From Siphonodentalium dalli (Eukaryota > Mollusca > Scaphopoda > Gadilida > Siphonodentaliidae), in NCBI GenBank assembly GCA_032622095.1, contig CP136063.1:38104106-38168105 (forward strand): 64,000 nucleotides of DNA, given 5' to 3'. Made by a program: the position numbers and the translations under genes. Every line of letters begins with the position of its first letter. Position 1 is the first letter of the stretch. Shown here in pieces: positions 23,520-33,949 of this stretch. The notes beneath the pieces were generated by a model. The model saw nothing but the letters and a program-made list of their open reading frames with translations. It was not told the origin of the DNA and did no database searches.

Positions 23520-25400
23520 TTTTAGCTGATTCCAATGAAGATGATTGGTCTTAGAATTATGTATTCCTGATGAGTCATGACATGACCAAAGAATGAGTGT
23601 GTATACATATTGGCCACAACCATGCCCAGATAGCCACTCAAGCTATACATATATACCCCACTCCTGACCAGAGTCACTCCAGGTGTACATAGTATAACAT
23701 CAATGGCCACAAAACCCTTCTATATATATACACCAATTGACATCCTGCAAACCGGCCATTCATACACTCAAGGCTATAATATGATGCATATATAGGCTTC
23801 AATATGCTGCACATCGCCCACATTTATAAACCACATTTATGACCATACAGTCACTCTGCATACCTATTCACTCCACCAATGGCCATAGTCACTCCCTGTA
23901 TACTCATTCGCCACACCCATGGCCATATGGTCACTCAAGATATACATACTAGTATACACCAAACCCATAATCATAGTCACTCCATTGTCTCCAAGTATAC
24001 ACAATACACCCCACACACAGCATTCTATATAAACTAATAGCCCGCACACTCGGCCATTCACACACTCCAGGATTGAATATACAACTCACCATGAAAATGT
24101 ATTACCATACAGTCGCTCCTTTTATACATATTCACTCCATCATTGACCAAATGTCACTCAATGCCTGTATACCTAGTCACCACAGCCATCCAAGATATAC
24201 ATATACACCACTCCCATAATCATAGAGTCACTCCAAGTATATGTATATACACCGCACCAATGGCCACATTCTGGCATACAGTCCTTCTATATATACCATG
24301 ACCCCGAACACTCGATCATTCATACACTCCAGGCTTGAATATACACCTCACCCATAACAATCAAACACCAACTGTATTACCATACATGCAGTCACTCCGT
24401 GTATACCTATTCACTATATCATTTGGCCATACGGTCACTCCCATGGCGATACGGCCCGCCAATATATTCGTATACCCTGTGCACAAGGCCATTTATGCAC
24501 TCCAGAATTGGATATACACCCCATCCATGATAATTCAACCACACGCTGTATACTTATACACAACAGTTGTGACCACACAGTCACACCTTGTATACATATT
24601 CACTCCACCATTGACCCTATGGTTACTCCCTATATACCTATTTGTCGTCCAGGTATACATATACACCCTACCATTGGGTGTATATACATGTACCAATATC
24701 CTTCCAGCACGGACATTTGTACACTTCATACCTGCATACACACATCACCCATGACAATTCAGCCACTCGCTGTATACTCACACACACCATCTACTCCCTG
24801 TATACATATACACACACATATGACAGTATACCAATTAAAAAATAATCATATACATCCATACCACAATGACACTTCATATGTACTCAAACGCCAGCCACTG
24901 ACCAACCAGCTACACATGTACACATATACACTTCAACAATCATGATCATAGTCATTCCATGTACACCTATACACATCGCCATAAGCATACAACTGCTCCA
25001 TGTTTGTCCATACACCCTGCCCATGATCATACAGCCAACACATCATACGTATAATTATAAACCCAGCCATGACAATCCAGCCACTCATTGTGCACATGTG
25101 CATCCCAGACATGACCATACAGTCACTTCATATATACATAAACAACACAGAAAACTATGCAGCTACTCTGTTGACACCTATGCACCACGTGAGGGACCAT
25201 ATAGCCACTCCATGTAGCTTCCATGTATACATATTCACCTCGCACATGACCACTCCTTATACATCCATACATCTCAATGTGGACCCCACCCATTACCATA
25301 TAGCCACTCATTGTATAACTATTTACCTCACACCACCACACAGTCACTTCCTGGCTGCCATTTCGACATACACCATTATTAAGTCAACCAATGTTGATGC
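23520..25400. repeat. Degenerate ~44-bp satellite, ~1.9 kb
   Basis: Repeating words in fixed order: GTCACTCC, GTATACATATACACC, ACCCATGACCAT. Measured spacings between successive GTCACTC words include 42 and 46 bases (23888, 23930, 23976). All long ORFs here, on both strands (TYT/YTH-rich), are repeat artefacts. Confidence 0.9.
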
Positions 25401-25894
25401 TAATGTGCGACAGTAGCCAAATAATATGCTCCCGCGCAGTTCCGTTTCTGCGCATTTCCTTTCAAAACATGGCCAGAGACGTTTTTGGCAAAATTCCACA
25501 CTGCATCTTTTAAAATCAATTTGTCATTAAGGTACTGTGACAACCAGAATATAAGATTAAATTTAGTTGTAAGTTGATTAGTAACATGGTTGATAACCAA
25601 CGGAGTCACAATTTGCTTCTTTTTCGGAACAGCAGAGAATAAAGTTCGGATACATGTATATGTGGACAATCTATTTTTTTTCCAAATCTGGTTACCATTT
25701 TGCAAGCCGTCTTTGGTAATTTGTCTACAATACACATCAGTGTGACATATTTAGGACAGAATAGAATAATAAACACCTTTGATACCAATGATAGTTCCAT
25801 TTTACTTGAAAACAATGGTCCAAACCTGAAAAGTTAATTTTAGCCGATTTTGATGCCAAATCTGAGATAGAAAAATCCAATAATTGTATAATAT
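25401..25894. other. No gene recognised
   Basis: A 111-codon minus ORF (25400-25735) has no recognisable motif, and its end lies in the satellite. It is not supported as a gene. Confidence 0.4.
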
Positions 25895-26041
25895 CACTGG
25901 TTAAAATAGTAACAGTTAATAAAGGTGCATCAGAAATGTTAGTATTCGATGTATATAAGACAGAATAGTCAATTTTGTTCATCAGCCACAACTTGCATTA
26001 TGGTCACTGATGCTTTTGAAATTTAAAAATAATATTGGTTG
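25895..26041 (-). repeat. Dispersed repeat X, copy 2, distal half
   Basis: The inverted match to 22745-22890 (CATCAGCCACAACTTGCATT, GATGCTTTTGAAATTTAAAA) stops exactly at GGTTG, position 26041. The rest of the same copy continues at 30814, after a 4,772-bp insertion. Confidence 0.85.
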
Positions 26042-26460
26042 CACTGCTTGAAAACTGGAATTTATTCATTGCATAAATTCCGGATAAATCTGGATAAATA
26101 AGAAATTAATAAAGGTGCATAAATCCGGAATTTCATGCACATTTATTCACAATTTATTTATGAATAAAGCCCGATATTTATACTCAATTTATACACTGAA
26201 TAAACCCATGTTTATTCAACAGTATAAATTCGCATTTATTCGTACGTTTATACACATTTATTATCGACCTGTTTATGCATAAATGCAAATTTATTCTCTG
26301 AATAAACATGCATAAATATATGTAGCTACATTTATTCTGGTTATAAACTGAAATTTATTCACTGAAAAACCTGCATAAATATATGAAGCTAAATTTATTC
26401 TGGTATAAACGCCAGTTTATGCGCCTTTATACACGGTATAAATGTGGAATTTATATATAT
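26042..26460. repeat. Left subterminal ATTTATTC/GCATAAAT array
   Basis: About 400 bases made of AATTTATTC, GCATAAAT, GAATAAA and GTATAAA words in both orientations, giving many small palindromes. The same vocabulary occurs at 30600-30813. Confidence 0.85.
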
Positions 26461-27101
26461 ATATGTGGTATTCTATACATTTCTCTACTAATTTCTATCA
26501 AATCTGTAACAAAATGTATGATCACAAATTTCATGAACTATTCAAAGGCTCATAATATTTATCGGTATACTAGTATATTGGATATTGGATATTGTCGAAC
26601 TGGGTGAAAATTAAAGGGGTACTAATTTGTTGGCAGTCCAAGCATCAAAGGTGTATCCTGACAGTCACTCAAAATGAAAAAGGATCAACATTCATAATTA
26701 TTTTTAAAACTAATATAAGCTTTGAAGGTTGAGTGAAGGTTAGTCTTAGAATGTATATGGTATTTAGTGGAACATATAGTATTATAATCATTTAAACTAG
26801 TTATTTAATTCAGGTTGAATTAAAGTAAACAGACAAGGTGTGAATAAAACATATCCATTGTTTTGCTCATGCAGGGTGGTGAGGTGTGATTGAATCTCTG
26901 AACGAAAAACTGACACGGAATTTAGATAGTAAATCATTTTTAAAATAGTGATTATAACAAATATAAAATATTTAAAGATACACAATGAGATTAAACACCT
27001 CTAAATTATTATTTCTTCAGGGTTATTTGAATCGAGTCAAGGAACCTATTTGTTCAGGGTTATTTGAATCGAGTCAAGGAACCCAACTATCAAAGCTGAT
27101 A
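26461..27101. other. No gene recognised
   Basis: Interior of the CACTG element. The word GGTTATTTGAATCGAGTCAA occurs twice in tandem near 27022 and 27059 (37-bp spacing). Confidence 0.5.
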
Positions 27102-27265
27102 GTAATTTTTCACCACCTCGAATATTTGGCGGCCTAGCCAAAATTATGTTAACTTTTTCCAGTAGACAAACGCGGTTGCCATTTTAGGCATGCCTTTAAT
27201 AGTTCTGGAAGAAGTCAGTAGAATTCTTTCTAGGCCGCCAAATATTCGAGGTGGTGATAAATAAC
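27102..27265. mobile_element. Short foldback MITE
   Basis: A perfect 27-base inverted repeat (27111-27137 and 27230-27256, starting CACCACCTCGAATATTTGGC), with weaker pairing for about nine more bases outward, encloses 92 bases. I could not identify a target duplication. Confidence 0.85.
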
Positions 27266-27367
27266 ACATTTTTTAAATTTGTTCATCGACTCAAATCAAA
27301 TACTTTTTATCCACGTTGCCAGATAAATCGTAATTTAGGGTGTTTAAACGGATTGTGTAACTTTATA

Positions 27368-27490
27368 TTATTGTGGCAATTCCTCTCTCTCTGCCTTTGC
27401 CAGTCTGTCTATTTCTTCCTGCTGTCGTCTTTTCGTCAGCTTATTACTGTTCTTCGGCTTTTCTCTGATATATCGTTTTATGTCGGCCAT
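27368..27490 (-). CDS. Hypothetical 40-aa basic/acidic peptide or exon
   Basis: ATG at 27490 in a good context (GAGAAAATGGCC) opens a 40-codon frame beginning MADIKRYIREKPKNSN and continuing KLTKRRQQEEIDRLAKAERE. It is highly charged, probably helical, and rich in Lys/Arg/Glu, unlike the random AT-derived ORFs nearby. The frame extends upstream in phase to 27553. It may be a conserved small exon of a transposon gene, since it lies inside the CACTG-ended element. I do not recognise the family. Confidence 0.35.
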   Translation of the reverse strand: MADIKRYIREKPKNSNKLTKRRQQEEIDRLAKAEREELPQ

Positions 27491-27713
27491 TTTCTCCAAT
27501 GGGAATTGCAACTGTATTACATCTACAAAAAAATTACATTTAAATATAAACATTTAATTGAGTTGGATTCTAGATAATTCTTACTGTCCGTTTAAATCTG
27601 GCAATATTTGAGGGTAAATTCACATTTATTGATAAGATTATTCCCATAAGCTTTTTACTCAAAAAATTTATTTTAGTGATGATATGAAAAAGTTTGAATA
27701 TATTGCACATTAA

Positions 27714-28233
27714 AGATACGGTATGCGTTGTGGTTAAAATAGTCATCTCCGTCAAAACCGTCATAAACAGAAGGAATAGTAATATATAGACAGACTTTGT
27801 TCTTATGTTAATCAGAAATATGGCATAAGCAGTAAGTTATTGTCAACTTTTCCCCTTTGTTATGTAAACAAAAGCATGAAAAGTTACTTTTCATGGCTTG
27901 TATTTAGATCTTGGTATGGTAAACATAAAGAGCGTTATTTCTTTCTGTTATCTTGATATGGAAATAATAAATAGCGTTTATATCATTTTTGTGTGATTAA
28001 CCAATAGAATTGCGCCGTGTTATGTAAACAGAAGCACAACTTCTGTTACACAACGTCTGTAACACGCAGTCTCTTGTTTAAGTACACCAGCGTACGTCTT
28101 GACGACAATATACTATTTACGCGCTGATTATGTAAGGCATATATGAGCGGAACTGCATATATTATGGTGTTCCTTCTGTTGATGGCGATTTGAACAAATA
28201 TAAATATTTCTGCAACAAACGCCGTCCGTGCCT
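27714..28233 (+). mobile_element. MITE family P2, copy 2 (TTAA-flanked, long arms)
   Basis: TTAA at 27710-27713 and 28234-28237. The left end AGATACGGTATGCG and the right end, read inverted, AGGCACGGACGGCG match, and the arms pair inward (CCGTCATAAACAGAAGGAAT with TTCCTTCTGTTGATGG). Length is 520 bp. Both arms resemble the right arm of 17414-17906 more than its left one. ORFs on the minus strand here are artefacts. Confidence 0.75.
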
Positions 28234-28587
28234 TTAAAGAGAAACATCTGGCATTCAATTTGTTTTATTATATTACAATTGTTAATACAAAGTGTTTTAT
28301 TTAAGCTACCATAAAGAAACCAGGCCAACGCCATCAGATGTGCACACTTAGAATCAACTGTATTGAGTTGTGATTGAACCAATGCTTGCTTGGTTGATTC
28401 ATTATGGTTCAACATTATTAACCACAAGTCTAATAGAATGGCATTCACTCAAATTGCTGTGATTTCATAGTAACGTGTTTACATCTGTTGTGAATGTCAC
28501 ATTTCTGTTTGAAATTTTGCTTTTAATTGCTTTAAATTCAGGATTCATCGTGGTGTATATGCCCAGTAAGCGTTAGCGATGGGCATT

Positions 28588-28780
28588 ACTGTTAAACTTT
28601 TCACATCCGTAAACACCAACATAAACAAAATGAATGTTATATTAAATACAAATTGTTTTCTTATAACAATCCTAAATATTGCATAAATAGTATGTTATTG
28701 TCAAGTTAGTAGGCTTTGTTATTCAAACAAACGCCAAAAACGTTTCAGTTATTGGCTTTTATTTACATAACAAAGTGTTA
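28588..28780. mobile_element. MITE family P2, partial copy
   Basis: TATTGCATAAATAGTATGTT and the nearby TTTATTTACATAACAAAG words match P2 arms. A TTAA lies at the left edge (about 28591), but a right end was not found. Confidence 0.55.
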
Positions 28781-29858
28781 AATTTGAGGGATAGGTAGGC
28801 ATTAAACTGTGTATTAAACACTAGTATGAGTGGGAACCGAAAATTATGTCATCCGTGACTGCGAAAAATCTTTATTTTTCGCGATCACGAATGCGATAAA
28901 TTTGAAATAAATATTTGTTTAATAAAATATTAGAAGCAAACTCACATTAAGATAATCACTGGAAGATGTGTCGGACACTGTTGGCGATTCAACAGATGCT
29001 GCACTGCAGTGCTGTGCTTGAGTGCTGACACTGCCGGTTGATGAATGTTGTACATGTACATTAGTAGATGCGTTATAATTCTATATAACCAGTTTCATAA
29101 ATTCACCCGTGGTCGATGACGTCAATGTTGAATTCTTCAAGATATCACACACATAATTTTAATGTCCTGTACACAATATAGCATCTCTAACAACAACTTT
29201 TGTTTATTTTTTATCGGAATTCAGAAAAATATTGTTGATCAGAAGCTGTAGCCTCACAAACATAAAATGAACGGTGTTCTAGCATGACATTAACACACAT
29301 TTGAGATTCCAGGCATGTTGGTCTAATTAAATTTACTATCCATGCAACTCTCTCTCTACCCAGTGCTAAAATTTAAAGGCAGAACAGCCTTATCAGTGAA
29401 ATTGATACCGCCTGTAGCATTACACGGCCTCTGTGGTCACTTTGATATATATCATACAGACCACATATTACATTGGCAATAGAATACTGACCCCGGTATA
29501 GACAGGCAGTATAAACAGGCGGCTGTGTTGTAGAATTTTCCACTGCCCCGTCCCATTCACATGTGGTTAGTATTATATGCCCCGAATTTAAACATCAAAC
29601 ATTCCTCGTTTCTTTATCATTCGTTTCTTGTAGAAGTCATTGCCTGAAAAACACGACATGTGTCTATAGAGGTATAACATCTATATCACATTTATCTGTA
29701 GGGCGTTTTGTCCGGATACCTGATGCGAAAGGTCTTCAGTCATGGGATTTTTGTGGGTAAACGTTGTCAACATGTTATTTGACACAATAGTGTTAAAGTG
29801 ATATCAAATGTTTACCAAATTGCTACAAATGCTCGCTGGCGACATAATAGCTCTACTG
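28781..29858. other. No gene recognised
   Basis: Interior of the CACTG element with no coding support. ORFs are short and motif-free. Confidence 0.5.
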
Positions 29859-30586
29859 TATGGGGCGCCATCCCTGCAAATATATTCGCCATTCAGAGAT
29901 ATCTCCTTGGATCCAAGCACATATCTGCTCGCATTATGGAGATATCTCCTTGAAATATGTTCAAGGAGATATCTCCTTGGATCTAAGCAGATATCTGCTC
30001 GGATTATGGAGATATCTGCTTGAAAAATATTTCAAGGAGATATCTCTTTATTCCGAGCAGATATCTGCTTGGATGTATTTCGATCATAAAAATATGTATT
30101 GTGGAGAAATCATTAATATTTCATGGCCGCTGTTTTCCAAGGAGATATCTCCATGATCCAAGCAGATATCTGCTTGGAATATTTTCAAGGAGATATCTGC
30201 AAGGAATATGGAGATATCTCCTTGGGTCCAAGGAGATATCTCGTTGAAAACTATTTCAAGGAGATATCTCCATAATCCGAGCAGATATCTGCTTGGATTA
30301 TGGAAATATCTCCTCGGTTTCAATGAGATATCCCGTTGGCAATATTTCAAGCAGATATCTCGTAGTGCGAGGAGATATCTCCTAGGATCCAAGGAGATAT
30401 CTCCATAATCCAAACAGATATCTCCTTGGATCGAAGGAGATATCTCCATAATGGAACATATTCCAAGCAGATATCTGCTAGGAATATTGCAATTCCAAGG
30501 AGATATCTCCTCGTAACCGAGGAGATATCTCCGAATTACGAGGAGATATATCAGAAAACGAATATTTGCAGGGATGGCGCCCCATA
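29859..30586. mobile_element. 728-bp element built of GATATC palindromes
   Basis: Inverted ends TATGGGGCGCCATCCCTGCA (29859-29878, and complement ending at 30586), matching for about 25 bases. The 6-bp word CTACTG directly flanks both ends (29853-29858 and 30587-30592), a likely target duplication. The interior holds 23 GATATC cores, mostly as GGAGATATCTCC or GCAGATATCTGC, about every 20-30 bases, plus CCAAGGAGATATCTCCTTGG-type extensions, so both strands can form many small hairpins. No coding; all ORFs here are artefacts. Confidence 0.9.
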
Positions 30587-30599
30587 CTACTGACCTCCG

Positions 30600-30813
30600 G
30601 CACTGTTTAATATTCAATATTTAATATGTATAAATACATGCATACATTCAGGGTCCTAAATTTATGCAACATTTATGCGAGATTTATAAATATAAATCAG
30701 AGATTTATATTTTTGTATAAATGCGAATTTAATATGTATAAATCCATGCATAAATTCAGGGTCCTAAATTTATGCAACATTTATATTTTATAAATCTCGC
30801 TTTTCATGCAGTG
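30600..30813. repeat. Right subterminal array of the CACTG element
   Basis: Two tandem copies of ATGTATAAATxCATGCATxxATTCAGGG...ATTTATGCAACATTTAT, at about 30623 and 30738, are followed by CTCGCTTTTCATGCAGTG, the right terminus. The words match those of the left array. Confidence 0.8.
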
Positions 30814-31310
30814 TTGGTCTCTTAAGAATGGTCGCAATGATACCTTCCAACGATATAGAATAACCACCACTATATAATATACACTGTGTGATGTATTAGC
30901 GTATACAAATGTATTTCAGACTAATCTACCACCAATTCTGGTCCCAAAATGTCAGCGAAGAGGAGCCAAATATACACTTTACTGTCTGGGTAGCTGCATA
31001 GCAACGATTGTTATGGACGTTATGATAGGAAACAAGGTCACAAATCTTTGTAATTGATCCTATGTCACAAATAGAACTCAAATATGCAATCCACAACAAC
31101 CAATGTTGAATGAAATACTGTAATCCATCCTTATATGAACATTTTATACTTTCGTGTAGTTGCCTAGAAACCGTTGCTAAGCGAGACCAAATCTCGTTGG
31201 GGTCCATATCTGAAAATGATCAGTAAGGTCCAAGGGACTTATGAGGCAAGTTTTATCATAAATTGTGCAATTCTTACATTTCCATACACCAACCGCCTGG
31301 ACTATGACGG
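30814..31310 (-). repeat. Dispersed repeat X, copy 2, proximal half
   Basis: Reverse complement of 22255-22745 with scattered differences (GGTCTCTTAAGAATGGTCGC at the junction side; GTCCAGGCGGTTGG at the far side). Includes GTTGCCTAGAAAC at 31159-31171, the altered form of the RFX-like word. Confidence 0.9.
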
Positions 31311-31928
31311 GAGACATTGCGGTGAAGACTATGTGAGCCATTAAATTTTTCAATTCGGTAATTGGGGAGTTTAACATATATTTTTTTTGCTTGTCGTAGT
31401 GACATAATTAGTGTCATATTTAAATAGTGTGATTATTCAGTTTCAAATTGTCAATATTGGACTTCTAATGTAATCTTGAATCATAATTACATACCTGTCA
31501 TTTCCAGCAAATTCCGAGACATATCCATTTTACTATGTTTGGCAGTTAGTGCATGGCGGACACATTGACGACTAGACGGTCAGACGGATAGGCACGGTCA
31601 AACGCGTCTGATTGTTTGGTCGTAGCTGTCGTAATAATCGGCTTTGTGAATTCGACTGGGGAAATTGACCCATTAATTGTTTACAATAACACCCACTACA
31701 AAGTTGTCCGTGCTTTTGATGCGTGGTTGATTTTGATGTGTATTGGTCAGAGACCGAGAAACAAGGACATTGCAGTAAACATCATTTCCAGACTTGCCCA
31801 CTAACATCATTACCAAGCATATGTGCGTGTGTCATCTTATGTTGTTGCCATTCTTGTCGTTCGGTTGCATAAATGAACGGCAAGACAGGCATATTATACA
31901 CTTATATATATATATATATATAAAACTA
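31311..31928. other. No gene; (TA)n microsatellite
   Basis: No coding support. A pure TA run of about 20 bases sits at 31901-31922. Confidence 0.5.
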
Positions 31929-31929
31929 G

Positions 31930-32150
31930 CTGAAACGTGCCGACTTCGAGGTCCTTTATTCAGTGTCGGAGGCGCCCTCCGAAAGTCGGCCTTCCGACGG
32001 CCTTGGTGGAAAGCTGGCGCCGGAGGCGGAAACGCTTCAAACGGAAGTCGGTCGAAAATCGATACATCGGCGTCTCGGGCGGGACAGATGGCCAACGAAG
32101 ACCGTCCGATGGCGGCACAAAGGGCACCCGTTCGCGCATTTTTTAAATTA
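31930..32150. other. GC/CpG-rich island of unknown role
   Basis: About 200 bases with dense CpG (GGAGGCGCCC, CTGGCGCCGGAGGCGG, CGTCTCGGGCGGGAC) in otherwise AT-rich DNA. Open frames overlap on both strands without a recognisable domain. It could be an exon or promoter fragment, or a retroposed piece; the following GGTCCCGGGTCTGGGAG segment and the GAAAGACGAACAGACAACC words look repeat-derived. Confidence 0.4.
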
Positions 32151-32372
32151 AATTTAGCAAAACAAATTTAAATTTTTCAGTTTTAAGTTTCTGACGCCGT
32201 TTTAACATCCATCCATTACGGAACAACGAGTCACCACAACCAACTTAGTTGAAATCGGTCCCGGGTCTGGGAGAAAAATCGCTAACAGAAAGACGAACAG
32301 ACAACCAGGTACCACATATATAAAAGAATGCATTTGCTAAATAAATTTTATATTATTTGTTATTATTGTTAA

Positions 32373-32892
32373 AGATGGATTATCTCTTTAAATAACAAAT
32401 TTTAAATAGTTGCGTGGGTATAAAATAATAGATATGAACTGACGACCTATGTCCGGAAAAGCTTCTATCAATTAATATTGATTTTATTTCGAATATTAAA
32501 TCGGGCCCGTTTATGTTACTATTTTTAGAACCGACCATTCGGATGAGACCGTATTGCGATATATAGCACTGGGCTGTTCTTACGGCTACGCAACGAATGT
32601 CAAATGTCACAGATTGGTTGTTTGTATTGTTTTGTTCCACATATATAAGCGATAATGAGTATAATTAACGTTTATTTGTGACAAAATTGCACAATATAAT
32701 TTCTGGTCTCTATTAACAGTAACCACTATTGTTCGTTAGCTGAACAAACACACCTTTTAAGACCAGAACATATTCGAAATAAAATTAATATTAATCGATA
32801 GAAGCATTTCCGGACAGGAGTCTTCGATTCAAATCTAATATGTTGTACCCCGGTAACTATATAATACATGTTTACAAAGAGATAATCCACCT
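32373..32892 (-). mobile_element. MITE family P1, copy 3 (TTAA-flanked)
   Basis: TTAA at 32369-32372 and 32893-32896; 520 bp; ends AGATGGATTATCTCTTT and AAAGAGATAATCCACCT. Inverted relative to copy 4 with very high identity, so the 86-codon frames within them look almost identical, which reflects duplication rather than a gene. Confidence 0.9.
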
Positions 32893-32896
32893 TTAA

Positions 32897-32980
32897 AGAA
32901 TCTAAGAACAAATGATAACAAAAATGTAAACAGTGTTAAATAAGGTTAGAGAACAAATGATAAAAAAAATGTAAACAGGG
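32897..32980. repeat. Spacer between P1 twins, duplicated 40-mer
   Basis: AGAACAAATGATAACAAAAA...GTAAACAGTGTTAAA occurs twice in tandem, differing by a few bases. Confidence 0.8.
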
Positions 32981-32984
32981 TTAA

Positions 32985-33504
32985 AGGTGGATTATCTCTT
33001 TGTAAACATGTATTATATAATTACCAGGGTAAAAAATATTAGATTTGAATCGAAGACTCCTGTCCGGAAATGCTTCTATCGATTAATATTAATTTTATTT
33101 CGAATATTTTCTGGTCTAAAAAGGTGTGTTTGTTCAGCTAACGAACAATAGTGGTTACTGCTAACAGAGACCAGAAATTATATTGTGCAATTTTGTCACA
33201 AATAAACGTTAATTATGCTCATTATCGCTTATATCTGTGGAACAAAACAATACAAACAACCAATCTGTGACATTTGACATTCGTTGCGTAGCCGTAGGAA
33301 CAGCCCAGTGCTCTATATCGCAATACGGTCTCATCCGAATGATCGGTTCTAAAAATAGTAACATAAATGGGCCCGATTTAATATTCGAAATAAAATCAAT
33401 ATTAATTGATAGAAGCTTTTCCGGACTTAGGTCTTCAGTTCATATCTATTATTTTATACCCACGCAACTATTTAAAATTTGTTATTTAAAGAGATAATCC
33501 ATCT
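32985..33504 (+). mobile_element. MITE family P1, copy 4 (TTAA-flanked)
   Basis: TTAA at 32981-32984 and 33505-33508; 520 bp, identical in length to copy 3 and opposite in orientation. Only scattered substitutions separate them. Confidence 0.9.
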
Positions 33505-33508
33505 TTAA

Positions 33509-33645
33509 ATAAGGTTATTTCGAATATTGAATAAAAATAATAGTTGCGTGGGTATAAAATAATAGATATGAACTGACGACCCTTCATGAAAGGGTTAAAT
33601 GTATATATAAGGTTATAAAAAGGTGTGTTTGTTCGTTTTTTCTTC
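33509..33645. repeat. Scrambled fragments of family P1
   Basis: Pieces of P1 (ATAGTTGCGTGGGTATAAAA, ATGAACTGACGACC, AAAAAGGTGTGTTTGTTCG) occur out of their normal order next to copy 4. Confidence 0.7.
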
Positions 33646-33949
33646 CCGACTTGATCGAGGACCACATGCACATCCCTTACGACAACATACTTTTGTAAAA
33701 ATACTATAGTAAAAACATACCAGTGGGTCATAGACGAGCGCAGACAGCGTGAATTGTCTTCCTTATTCATCATCGGTACAAACGAAACTGAATTGTGTTT
33801 GTTTGCTTGCCTTGCTGTCCACACATACGCGACCATACAGCTTGATCATTGGAGCTGAACATGTGTATGGGTAATTTGACCCGGTGAACCTTATTAGATA
33901 GGTCCAGCTGACATCAGTTGTCTTAAAAGGGTACTTGTAATTAATTTAC

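Larger units (their letters stand above)
26042..30813. mobile_element. 4,772-bp CACTG-ended transposon inserted in repeat X
   Basis: Left end CACTGCTTGAAAACTGG; right end, read on the minus strand, CACTGCATGAAAAGCG. The flanks are TTG (26039-26041) and TTG (30814-30816), a 3-bp target duplication. The uninterrupted repeat X (copy 1, around 22745) is an empty-site reference. Both ends carry dense ATTTAT/TATAAA word arrays. Termini of CACTR type, a 3-bp target and subterminal repeats are known traits of the CACTA/EnSpm group, so I infer that affiliation. No transposase is legible, so the element is non-autonomous or gutted. Nested inside are the foldback at 27102, the TTAA element at 27714 and the palindrome array at 29859. 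Confidence 0.75.

Noticed and set aside
24335-25416. 139- and 145-codon ORFs rich in Tyr, His and Thr
   Set aside because: Artefacts of the 44-bp satellite; comparable ORFs occur on the opposite strand.
29859-30586. Possible CRISPR array
   Set aside because: Regularly spaced short palindromes look superficially similar, but the linkers are not unique spacers, spacing varies, the ends are transposon-like and the DNA is eukaryotic.
29808-30617. Overlapping ORFs of 66-177 codons on both strands (EISPWIQGDIS-type repeats)
   Set aside because: They are translations of the GATATC palindrome array; the same words appear in all frames.
22355-31207. Conserved ~92-codon protein encoded at 22355-22633 and 30926-31207
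   Set aside because: The two frames agree because both lie in repeat X; frame-preserving change is not evident and no motif is present.
32380-33497. Pair of near-identical 86-codon proteins
   Set aside because: They lie inside the twin P1 MITEs and reflect DNA duplication; the same region in copies 1 and 2 is not open.
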